From assembly GCA_013433145.1 (NCBI GenBank), contig CM024187.1:8459326-8523325 (forward strand): a DNA stretch of 64,000 nucleotides. Direction: 5' to 3'. The notes beneath the pieces were generated by a model. That model had not been told where the DNA came from. It ran no database searches and saw only the letters and a list, made by a program, of their open reading frames with translations. Of the stretch, positions 23,201 through 34,259 are shown in pieces (the first letter of the stretch is position 1; each line of letters opens with the position of its first letter). A program made the translations under genes and the position numbers. The DNA is from Ascaris suum. Lineage: Eukaryota > Nematoda > Chromadorea > Rhabditida > Ascarididae.

Positions 23201-25340
23201 GTCGGGTATAATCAGGCGGCGAGTAGGAAAGACCTAGAAGATGACGTGATCCAGAACTCGTAGATCTAATATTCAAATCTGCTAACGTATCCTGCAACGT
23301 CAAATTATAAAATCGCTCTATAACTATGTGCCAACTAAGGTTTGAAGTACCCACCTGTCGTCAATTGGAAAAAAAATTGTAGTGTATGTATGAATTAATA
23401 TGTGTAAATATGTATGAATTAATGAGACCATATGAGAATCTACCTTTCCGAAATGCGGTCCTCATGAACTTATCTCAAGGCGTCCGTTAATTCCCGCACC
23501 ACAAGGCGAAATTAGAGTTATATGAAGAGCTTCGCCGTCTCCCAGTGGCAACAATCTTATTCAAGAAATTAACAACAGTTTCCAATACTATTTTTTGCAT
23601 TCAGTTGTTAATTTGTAGTTTTATCTCAAGGGTTCAGTTCTATCATGTATTATAGGACACGTGGCAAGGTTTATTTTTTTACGGGAGTGTGCTTTGCTCA
23701 TGTGGATGATGGTGTGCGAAACTCGTCAGAGGTTATTTTTCGCGACGTCTTTCGCCTCTTCAGGGGATTCCACTCGCTTTTGCATATTTACAGTGTAGCT
23801 TTGAGGAATAATTCTGATAGGATAGTCGGTGTCAGCTGATCAGCTGGTTGATGCTCGTAGGAACAAATCTGCACGTTTTTTTTTTCATTGTAAAGCTGCA
23901 TCACCTGGACCCTACTAGTAGCTGTGGTTGTTTTCAACCTGTACAGATTGAATTCTTACAAAACTTCCTAACTTTGGATGAATATTTTCACCATTTGATC
24001 ACTCACCTTAATTTTGGTTTTACTGTTAGAGGTTTGAGTTCGTTCTGAATAGTGTGTTCAAAAGGTTTCGGTGGTGAAACTTCGTCTTAATTCTGCTGCA
24101 AAAGCACATTGCGGTTGTCTCATTGCGGATAATTATCGACTGCAATACTTAAAACGATTAGTGTCGAAATACCTTTTATTATTTTATATTTCAATTCCCT
24201 TTGTGATGCTTTGTCACTATAGGAAAAATATGTTTTGTAAATGGCAGCATCCTCAACTGGCGAACTAGGGAAATGCTTTCTGAGCAAGCTCCTTCGTCCA
24301 TTTAGAAATGAACACTCTCTTGCTTTGGTCTTGTACGATTTGTTTTAGGTTCCGGCTTTCAGGTGTCAATTTTGTTAAGCATTTTTAGTAACGAACTGAC
24401 CAAACTGTCTCGAGTAAAATCGGCTTAGCGTTCTTATGAGTAGTTCTGGTGTTGGTTGCGTGAGGAATCACCATACTTTCGAAAAATTAAACTGTTCATA
24501 TGGAGTGACTTGTGATTCTGTTCGGTTTGGCGGAATGATTTTTGTTGGTAGACATAGGAGATCTCTGTGAAGGTGCGTGGCAACGGTGAGAATAAAAAAA
24601 ATCTCGCTGCTAATATCTGTCTGCCTCAAATGTTTGCAGTTGGTATGGTATGCTCATATTAAGCTGAAGCGTGTGCCATCCACTAATCTGGCGACCTCTT
24701 ATCTCCGCACTCCTCGCTTTTATGTTCCAATCGAGAATGAGAAGCACGTGAGCTAGAGCGTTGTTCCATCCAAGTGTTTTACATTTCAAGCGGCCTGTTG
24801 ATTGGCTCGTTTCATTTCTTAAACCTTTTTAAGTTCAAAAGCCATGTTCATGTTTGACCTGAAGACAGTAATCATCGCAACAGCTGGCTGAGGCCTGCCA
24901 CCTCTCCTCGCTGGACTGAAATGATCGTGTATTGCAATGCATGTAAGTCTCGTATATATCGGTTTCCAAATTAGCTGTAACGTGTGGCTCGCATAGTGTG
25001 TACTCACTTTTGACGTTTTGTGAGGAAGCAGTTGAGCAGCACAAGTGAGGCTCGTGATGCAAATAGAAGAAACTGGCTTTTAAATTAGTACAACGCGAGA
25101 GTCACGAGAGTAGATCGCATGATTTGCAAGAATTAAAGAACAATCGACCACATTATTCCTACGTCCCCTTCCTCTTGTACTCATCCCTCCCGAAGTTGGA
25201 TGTGAAATAATCTAATGCAAACTCTTCACTCAAACTTAGGTTTGTTGAAAGTGGAAACGACCGTACTTTGAAATATTTTCACCATATCATTTAAAATAAC
25301 CCCTGCCTCGTTTTAGCATAGGGAGATATCGTAAACAGCG
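20300..25340. other. Intergenic region, about 5 kb, no supported gene
   Basis: I see only short frames without splice partners. A 69-codon frame at 22664-22873 and a 102-codon frame at 21039-21347 lack domains. A near-duplicate ATGTATGAATTAAT occurs twice around 23385-23420. No RNA gene signals were found. Confidence 0.4.
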
Positions 25341-25359
25341 GATCCTTTTATAAGCCACA

Positions 25360-25755
25360 TCAATACTGCACTGTGACTAGCAATGCAAATAAATTCCAAT
25401 ATATGATCGCTTCCAGAAAAAGAAAAAGAAAGTGAATTATCCAACAGCGACTCGAAAACTTGTCGTTCGAAAAATGTGGAGACAGTACAGCATTGCTTGA
25501 GAATTCTGTGAAGTGGGGAATGCTATGCACAAACTCATCCTCTCCCTGTGGCTTTTGAGACCCTTTGCTTGCACCATATATCGGAAAACCGCAAATTTGA
25601 TCAGTCCGGACAGAGCTGATGCAACTAACGCGTTTTAGCTGAATTGTTTTGTGCATGCGATGTTGGTTATCTGTTGATATGGAACGAATATCGGAGTCAC
25701 TCGTATCCACGAATACTTCCGAAAGCGGCCGGTCGATTGGTCGACCAGACAGCAT
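25360..25755 (-). CDS. Candidate terminal exon of a membrane protein, ligand-gated-channel-like
   Basis: The frame is open from about 25838 down to the stop at 25360. Residues from the ATG at 25755 give about 95 polar positions (LSEVFVDTSDSDIRSI, GASKGSQKPQGEDEFVHS). One strongly hydrophobic segment follows, WIIHFLFLFLEAIIYWNLFA, with a short tail. A long polar loop followed by one last membrane helix is the layout of the C-terminal part of Cys-loop receptors, and EAIIYWNLF is loosely like their M4. No M1-M3 or Cys-loop exon was found upstream, so this identity is a guess. Confidence 0.35.
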   Translation of the reverse strand: MLSGRPIDRPLSEVFVDTSDSDIRSISTDNQHRMHKTIQLKRVSCISSVRTDQICGFPIYGASKGSQKPQGEDEFVHSIPHFTEFSSNAVLSPHFSNDKFSSRCWIIHFLFLFLEAIIYWNLFALLVTVQY

Positions 25756-25839
25756 AGAGCACTTTATCGAAGCACCAGTTAGTTCATAAATTGTGGGATG
25801 TGTGCGGCAGGCAACGCTGTGCTCTATCGACAGTTGTTA

Positions 25840-27100
25840 TGCAGTAGTTGGTGGGGTGTTGCCGTGATTGCTCTAAGTTCGAGTTGAACTTGCCTCACTG
25901 CTGCAACATAGCCGCCCACTAACAGCGCACCCTGCGGGTAACAATTTCGCCGGGCGACTGCAGCGCTACGCATTCGCATATGCGATCCATCGATCCGTAG
26001 TCCTAAGTTCTCGGTCAGTACTTCAATTGTATACTATAAGGAGGAGTTTATGTGATGATTGCATGTGTACTAATTTACATTATTGGCTATGCACTGTTTC
26101 TTCACGGCAAGCGGTAACGTTTCACGATGCATCCTTTGGCAAGTGTTTGAGCTTAAAAGATGCCCTAACAAAACTTTCTGCACTTTAATTGTGTTCTTTT
26201 CCAGAGAGCGGTGTCTTATGCGGGACACAATATGCTTACTATCATTGCTTCGAATGATGACAAAATGGGTGGGAACCGTTCGTCTGTTTTAAATGATTTT
26301 GCATTATTCGGCTACTTGAAATTGCCTTCTTTTGTTTGTGCTTGTGTTTGATCTTTACTAATTAGCATATTATTCTGTGTGGACGTCGATACTGTAAAAA
26401 CAGGCGTGTAAGATGTAGATAGTAGCAACTCTTTTGGTCACTGTCATATTTTCTCCTATCTGCTAATGTCAATTTCGTAATGAATTTGCTCGGAAAGGAA
26501 CGAATAGCTCCCAGAGATTATGAGTAGAATTAAATCAAAACGCGTTAGAGAATTTTTGAAGACGTTTATGAGAGCAGTAACGAGGCTTGTTGGAATGCAT
26601 AGAGGGCAGTATTTCCATCTAAGTGTGTAATGAAATAGAGAGTTCAATTCCAAGGTTGCGGAGAGAACCTGCTTCGATGAACGGTGTACATATTGCCTTA
26701 AGGCGCTTAAGACGAAATATGGCGAGATTGTAAAAACAATGAAATAATATTTCGTGCGCAGGTCGTCGAAACTGAATACGTGTTTAGCGGTTTTTGCCGT
26801 AAACAGTCAGCTACATGTTTTATTTTTTGATCAATTGGTTTTCAGTATTGCTTTATGCTTCTTCAAATTGCTTCACGTTCTATATACCAAAAATTCGTTT
26901 GAGTTTTTGTCTACAGAATGCATTGAATATCATCCGTAGCAGATCATCTGCAGTTTTTGTAGTAAGAGTGACTCCCATCCACGACATGTTGTTCCGCATC
27001 AATGAGGCGATTGTCGATTTGCGTTGACTCAAGCGTGAACAAGTACAGAGGTATGCTAGACGACTGATACGACATTTTTTGGTTGTTTTGTGATGCTTCT
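25840..27100. other. Spacer between candidate minus-strand exons
   Basis: No exon I can support. If the frames at 25360-25755 and 27106-27180 belong to one minus-strand gene, missing exons should lie here or above 27.2 kb. Confidence 0.35.
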
Positions 27101-27105
27101 TTTAC

Positions 27106-27180
27106 CAGGTTAACTAGCTTCATCAGCTTTGCGTCATTAGCGGTGAGGGTCGAAGAAAAGGTGCGTTGCATAACTTTCTT
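27106..27180 (-). CDS. Candidate 25-codon exon on the minus strand
   Basis: Bounded by a canonical minus-strand AATTTTCAG acceptor and a CTG|GTAAAA donor, phase 0 at both ends. It reads KKVMQRTFSSTLTANDAKL and ends MKLVNL. The signals are good but the piece is short. It may belong with the membrane-protein exon at 25.4 kb. A second minus frame at about 26893-27108 (ending LLRMIFNAFCRQKLKRIFGI) is also coding-like, and the two cannot both be right over their overlap. Confidence 0.3.
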
Positions 27181-27199
27181 CTGAAAATTTCATGATCGC

Positions 27200-30100
27200 C
27201 TTTATCAGCAGTCATGTGAGCTCATTTTTGGAATAGCTTGGAAGGGAATTTTTGGAAAATTCTCTTCACATTTTATGTATCGCTTTAGTCACGACCGGGT
27301 CGCATACTTTATCACCCCTTCTGCAAGTTCGCTTCTCTCATTCAAATACAGCAGAAAAACGCTTGTTGCCGTGATTCAGTTGCGACATGGTTTGTGTACC
27401 GAGTCACACTCTTCATTCATAGTTTTGATGTCAAGTTTGTTACGTGTGAAACTTTTATTATAAAATTTCCTCGTGTGCAGATTCTTAAGTATTTCAGGTA
27501 AAGCTGATCTAGCATCAACTCGAGTTCCCTTCTGTGAGTTCCGGGCCCAGTTTTGCACCTCTACCCTTAATTTATCCTGGAGGACTAGTAAATTCCCTCT
27601 CTTTCGAGGCTGGGCCAAATGCTGTGTCATCTGGCAACAAGACAAGGTGTTTAGTGCTTTGTTAGGCCTTAAAAAACCAACAACAAGAAAGAGGAGAGGG
27701 TAACACGACGGTAAGTGGACGTCGCTCCGACAGAATGTTGGCACGAATAATGCCCCCTCCCCACTAATGAACACAGTGTACTGCGGGCGACTTCCCAGTA
27801 CGACTGCGCACCGTTACGGTACAAGTCGACTCTCGCAAGAACGACACCTCATGTGAAAAGCAATAAGCACCCTGATTCCTATAAGCAAATGCGCTGTCCT
27901 TTTATACGCACCGACCCTCATCTCAAGGCATTTCGAGAGTTTTCTCTGTCTTATGGATATCGCTTCTCTGCTGTGCACGAAAGCCGTTGATCAACAATTC
28001 GCTTTTCACCGCTTATACCCTTTCACTTGCGATCCCGGCTATAAAGCAACGCACGACAGGACGATTTACGGTCACTGTTAATGAATATGTGGCGCAAAAG
28101 TCCACGGAAAATCTTTTTTGTTGTCAAAAAAGGACATCAGTTGTAGAAACGTTTCTGCGAATGTAATGTCAGCAATCGAATACTCTTACCACATATGTTG
28201 GTTTTTTTTACCTGGAAGTGTTGACTTGCACCATCGACTTGTGAAGTGCCTTGCTCTCATAATTCGATTCGCTTCCTCGGTGAATACTGCTAAAACTGTT
28301 GATGGTCTAGTGGGCGCACACTTGAGCTGACGTTTCATGCCCACTACATGTGTGAGAATACGCCAAACCCATACATTTCTACACATACGCCAATCCCTCT
28401 AGGCAGTACACCTTCTCTTTTCCTCTCTTTTGCAATGTTATGGCAGCACTCTTGCTCATTTGTAATGCATGTTCTCCTATTTGCTTCGTCTTCTTTGTTT
28501 TCTATCGGCCACAATTTGTACTTGGAAGTGTGCGCCTAATAGACCTCTTTCACAGTTTCACGAGTGAATATGGCAGCTCAAAAAGCTGCATGAAAAACGC
28601 GCTGACCGCTGGTGTTTAAAATCTTTCTTCGCCAAATCCTGCTCGTTTTATGTGCAGTGATCGCGTGGCGCTTTCCGTACAGACACAAGAACGTGATAAT
28701 TTTTCACCGTGGTAGTTGTTGCTTTTCGACGGTCTCATTTATGAATTGGACCTAAATTTTTGGTTCGTTAACATGAAAACTCGAATAATGAAACATACTC
28801 TGAGATTCAGTGAGCACCATGTTCAGCTGCGTAGGACTCTATGATTTCGACTGTTTCCTGATAGAATAAAAAAAGCTCAAGACGTGACTGTTTGTGTTTT
28901 TTCTAATTCTGGAGTATTTTTGTAAATTGAGGGAGATGCTGAGCTGCTTTTAAATTCGTAGCACGTGAATTTTGTCGAGTGGTTGAGGCTTGACTGAAAA
29001 GATTTCTTGCATGAGCAAGCCTTTCACTGACGGATTCACCTAAAGTCGCACCCTGTTCATGCGTTAAAAGATAGAAGCAACGTTCCAGCGAAGATCAGCG
29101 TCTGTTCTAAGAGTTGCTTGAGGCAACTCAGTTGGAATTGTCCATATTTCTAGCATTATTTCTCAATCGAACAGACTCCGTTCGTGCGTCGATGTTTTGC
29201 AAATCAAAGGATCTCAAGCGAAAAATTACAATCTGCAATGACTCCATACTAGTGTGATTTGATTCTCGCTCGAAGAGCAATTAGCAGTCGGCTGTAGTTG
29301 ATATTAATTATAACTCCGTACAAGTTTTTGATGCGTGCATCTACAAACAGGTAATCTGTAGTAATCGACAGGCATTATTTCATCATCAGGCTTAGCTTTT
29401 AGTGAATCTCGTACATAGGGTGTGCCGTAGATTATCATCATCTCAATTTACAAAGCGTTAATGAGGCACCCCCTTCCTCCTCTCCCAGATTAAGAGCAAA
29501 TTTTTGAGTTAGCTTTCGAAACTATAGTTCCGGTTCGGCTCAAATGGTTGACTTGTAGGGACATAAGTGGAGAAGCGTGCCCTAACAGCTGGTAACGCTT
29601 TTGTACTTCGATCACTGGCCAACCGGTTTCACATATTACAAACAAAAATTAAAATTTACAGACAACGTCTCCACATTTTAACTCATCCAAAAGTCCTACA
29701 AGTCTCTCACAAGAGATTTTTAGTCCTACAAGTCTCCCACAAGAGATTTTTATACAATTTGATTCGATCTGCATGAAGTGAGAGTCCAGCTGCAAAGTGC
29801 AAACAAACTTTTGTCGCATTGAAACGTGTACAACTTTTTGAATTTTAAGTACGCCGTATTAATCAGCATAATGGCATCGACTTTATCTGCCGAATTTTTT
29901 CTTTGTAGTTTCATCGGTCCTAGAGTTGAACCTGCGAAACAGACGGGCAAACACGTGTATAAGAACACATACATATTTTAGACATATACAGATATGAAAT
30001 CGTCACAGCCGCCTTTTGCAAAGCACATTTTCAAAGACACAAAAAAGCCACCGACCGGTCCAGTCATTTGAACTATATTTATCTTCTCTTGTCTTTTTGC

Positions 30101-33100
30101 CAATTTGAGCGTTCTTTTGCATCTTTTTGAGTTTCTTCTCCAATTATCGCCGCTTTTCACTTGTTACCTTTTTCGATATTTTCATCCTTCATGTTTGTGC
30201 TCTTTCGATGCAAGGTCTCTACCCCCCTGAGGTATAGGAAAATTGGTTCATCAAGATTTGATTCCTAGTCTTTTAACCGCAACTTGTATGAGATAGACAT
30301 TCGATTATTCATTCGCGTATGCATTGACAGGAATGACTTCCGACAAAAATGGCCATCTGTGCTACTCGCAAGCGTTTGCTTTTTTTTTGCTGAAAACTAT
30401 TGAGCGTATGAAAGGGAAATCAGGGACAGGTTTACAATATATTTGAGAGGCAAATAGAAAACAACTATTTGAAGCGAGTGGAAACTTCTTTTGCCCGGCA
30501 AGGAGAAATACGAAGGTTAGATTTGTGGAAATACGAAGTGGAAAATTTAACTTGGAAATGATGGGGAAATACCGTTCATTATTCGCGGTGCTTTTGAATG
30601 TACGAAACATCCTTTTTCCACATTTTCGTAACTGCCATCAATGAATCCATATTTTCTTCCATTCAAAAACCTGCCATGAAAACCGTCCGCTAACGCTGAA
30701 TCTTTATATGTTGGGAGAAGGGAGGAAGCACTCCTACGGCGAGTTTCAGATTGCTTCTACAGAAGCTTTCCAGAGGAAGGGGCACTCCGTAGGAAGGAAG
30801 ATTGAACTCTCACTCAACGTGAGCGGAATCAAATGAGACTTCACTTTGGGGCAGATCAAGAAATAAAATCCTCGGCAACGCGCTTATACACAAGACACTG
30901 CCAAGAAATTGAACGACCTTATTCTTTCAGCAGAGGAATAATACCTATTGTAAATCCACAGGTGCAGTCTACGCAGTAGGACGGTGGCAACGGCTTAAAA
31001 CTGTGTGGGCGTGAATTCGTTGATTCTAGTTACTGTATTAGTACAGAAATATTTTCGTGTTTCGGGATTCTTTCCACTAACAAGAATTTGAAGACGCTTT
31101 ACTTCGTAATAGTGTCAAGAGTACGAATGTGAAGAATTATGAGCAGTTAAAATTAAAATTTGTTAATATTTCATATGATATCTGGAATATTTTGATATTA
31201 AGCCCGTAAAGATCCTCTTTTTAGCACTTTCATGATTTTTATCCTCAGACGTCCTTCGTAGGGAACTCTTAATGCGCCCTTTTGCAGCTGCAAGGAAACG
31301 GACGCGCTTGAGACGTAAAGAAATGTAAGTTGCCGAGCCATTATCAAGTAATCAAGAAGCGACAGAATTTACTCAATCTAAGGAGGCATTTGCCTCTAGC
31401 ACCGCGTATTTCAGCATACTCAGTACGAAGTGCCTTCAGGAAATTTGGATATCAAATCTCAATAATTTCTGCTTTTTCAGTAGGGCTGGACCAGAAGGTT
31501 TAGCGTTGTAGCGGTCTACGACCAAAGAGGCACCTTAAGTAGAAGCCAATCTGCAAGAAGTAGAACACTACCCGAATTGCCGTAGGTTTCCGTGAAGCTA
31601 AAACATGCACAGGGTGTGGTGAACTGAAGGATCCAACTTAGTGAAAGAAATAGAGTTACCTGAGCGAATTACGATGAACGAGCCTGCGATCCATCAGGTT
31701 TCTTGCTGCCTTTTGTCGTGTTGCCAATTTTTGTAACTTAAAGGCTAATGGAAATACGATTTGCCACAGATTGCTAAATTTTCCTCAGCACAAATACAGT
31801 TTTACAGAATCGAGTCCCAGGTTTCGTGAACGTAGTCGACAGCTTGAAATCACGAGTCACGAGTAGGTGCACCCACCCCCCTCCACCCCTCAACCCGCCG
31901 CGCGAATTCTGCAAAGCTTCGGCAGTCAGCATATGTGGCCACTATTTCCAAACTACCACTGGCGAGGGGACCTTTGTGTACAAAATTCGTTGCAGGAACT
32001 CGAAAACCAAAATTTTCAAGCTGGAAGTCAATTTTCTGCTGTTAACTGAGCTATCTACTCTGTGTTCCGATTGGCTAGTACATTGGTGCTTGACTAGTCT
32101 GGTTGGAAAATCATTTGTTGAATGATGTCGGCGTCCCAACATTTTATTTGTTGGAACGAAATTTCATTTAAATTCACTGGTTTTCTAATATTTATGCGCT
32201 ACCAAAATTTCCTCTCTTTTCAGCTCATGGTCACTCTCAGTTTCCTCCACTGCTTGCATCGTTGCTTGAACGTTCCGTAATTAGAGACCAAGCCCGGTTG
32301 AACGGAAGGATGGATACCGATGAGTGGCTAGTATTCAAAAGAACGATCCTATTGCAGTTGTCAGCCAGTTTCCATAGGAAATAGAGCGACCGTTTCTTTT
32401 GTCCCACCTCTTTCATAGGTATGCGCTTACTTATCCCTAGACATGTCTATTCGAAGGCGCCATTTATCATACGTTTCTGATGAATGTCTCTATTTGAAGG
32501 AATGGGTGTTCTTTAATTGGGTAACTTCGCTGGGCGAGGCTCATAGCTCTAGAACTTCCGAGAGAGAAACGTTTCGAGTTTGTATTGCTCCAAGTTCAGA
32601 CGGATCAGTCCAATAGGTTCCGAGCGTTCAAATTTTGAACGCGGCGCAGCGCGAACTTTCGGCGTGAAAGTCTCCCCTTTGGTGCGTTCCAAATTCTAGA
32701 AGCATATCGGCATGTTTTTTTTTTGCAGAGTGAACTTCACAAAATTGCTTCCCAAATTGTGTGAATGCGATCGTGTCACCCTGGAAGTTCATACATACAC
32801 CTCTACCAAACGCACCCCCACATTCACTTATCTCAGCTCCTCTAAGGCTTCTTGCTGTGATCGAACGGAGAGCTTAATTTTAATGGTGAGACGGTTGATC
32901 GACGTTTTGATCAGACAGGATATCTAATACTGGCTCCTCCTCCGTTCTGCTCCAATACCATTAGAGTTATGCGTAGTATTAGATGTAATGTAGTAACACC
33001 AGAATGAAGTCTGAAAACAATTTATCCCATACTAACAATATCGGTAGTTGGTAATCATAGCTGCCATAAATCAACATATGTCTTTTACTGTCTCTGAAGG

Positions 33101-33840
33101 TTAGCTGGTCGACTACTTTTGCCACTCGTTGTTGAATATTGTCCCAGATGCCGAACTCTAAAGCATATAATTGTTTATTATTATTTCTATGTCATAGAGG
33201 TACTGAGGGAAACAGGATTGCCACCGTGAGGGTACGTATTTACGTCAAATAACAATTCAAATAGGCTCACATGTGCGTCATGCTGAGTGCGAGTGTGGGC
33301 GAATGCTTAGGGAAGAGGCGCTGCTCGGAGAACATCATCGGTGCGTTTAGGCGATCTCAGCAGCATCGGAAGAACGTGACAGCTGGCTGGTCTAGCTCGC
33401 TCGTTCGACACTCACGTTGCGCTTCTTCCCCAACCGCTCGAGTCGAGAACTAGCTAACACTCAAGCATCGAGTGCCTTTGCACGGTGCGCCAACGCAGCT
33501 TTTCCTCTCGAACTGTTTCTCGGCCGCTTCTTACTAAAGCACTTCGCCTCTTCAACCACTCGTTGCTAGCATTTTCGTATTCCTTCACAGCTTCTTCCAG
33601 ATTGCATTGTTCTACTCAACTTCTGAGAGCACACCTTTGAGATGTTCCCATATACTGTTGTTGTTCACATCAAAGGAGGGAAATTCTTTTGCAGTAGAAA
33701 CTATGATAGGAAGTTTCTTTATATAAACTATAGATATATTTTACATGCGCGTGGAGGAAGTGTTTAATTCCGATGTATACTCCACACTGACAGCGGAATG
33801 AAAATAAATAACGCAAACACTAGGTTGGAGAATTGGTGAA
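27200..33840. other. Intergenic region, about 6.6 kb, no firm gene
   Basis: A 132-codon minus frame at 27376-27774 and a plus frame of about 61 codons at 31867-32049 (ARILQSFGSQHMWPLFPNYH) are the most protein-like pieces. Neither has clear splice partners. A 30-base tandem duplication lies at 29692-29751. Otherwise I see nothing. Confidence 0.4.
29692..29751. repeat. Two-copy 30-base tandem duplication
   Basis: Units 29692-29721 and 29722-29751 differ at one base (CTCTCAC versus CTCCCAC). Both begin AGTCCTACAAGTCT. Confidence 0.95.
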
Positions 33841-33845
33841 ATTTA

Positions 33846-34184
33846 TTGAGTGGTAGTGTTCCCCGTAAGAATGCATTTTTTTTCTGGACGTTTCGTTGTT
33901 GTTGCCGTGATTTTAAATTGAAAGCTTTACAGATAGCAGGAAGGGTTTTTATGATTGCGTTAGTTATGTGTGCCGTCTGCCTATTCGCCAGTTTCAAATG
34001 GAGAACCACTGAAGCAGCAGTCATGGAATTTAATGGATGTGAAGTGCATCATGTGACAACATCCGATACCATCTTTCGTGTTGATCCACTAAATTTCAGC
34101 GGCAAATCTAGACGTCTAAATGTCTTAGAAAACATATGCGCATTTTACACTTTCCAATTCCCTATACAGTTGAAGAAGCATTGA
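33846..34184 (+). CDS. Unassigned ORF with one membrane-spanning segment
   Basis: A 112-codon frame with a hydrophobic segment RVFMIALVMCAVCLFASFKW at about residues 33-52, followed by about 60 polar residues including NFS, a potential glycosylation site. The layout would fit a small type II membrane protein or the start of a Golgi enzyme. It overlaps in another frame a possible exon at 34170-34243 (next entry), so at most part of it is real. Confidence 0.25.
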   Translation: MSGSVPRKNAFFFWTFRCCCRDFKLKALQIAGRVFMIALVMCAVCLFASFKWRTTEAAVMEFNGCEVHHVTTSDTIFRVDPLNFSGKSRRLNVLENICAFYTFQFPIQLKKH

Positions 34185-34243
34185 AGTGTGGGACCACATA
34201 CGCTATTGTGCCAGGCAGTTTTGAGCGATCCCGGCCCGTGTGA
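34170..34243 (+). pseudogene. Calpain domain III-like scrap
   Basis: After CCTATACAG the frame reads EEALKCGTTYAIVPGSFERS and stops at TGA 34241. GTTYAIVPGSFE resembles the GxYxxVPSTFEP strand motif of the C2-like domain III of calpain proteases. Catalytic Cys, His and Asn regions are not visible nearby. It is probably a relic exon or a coincidence over 13 residues. Confidence 0.25.
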
Positions 34244-34259
34244 GATGGAAAATCGACTG

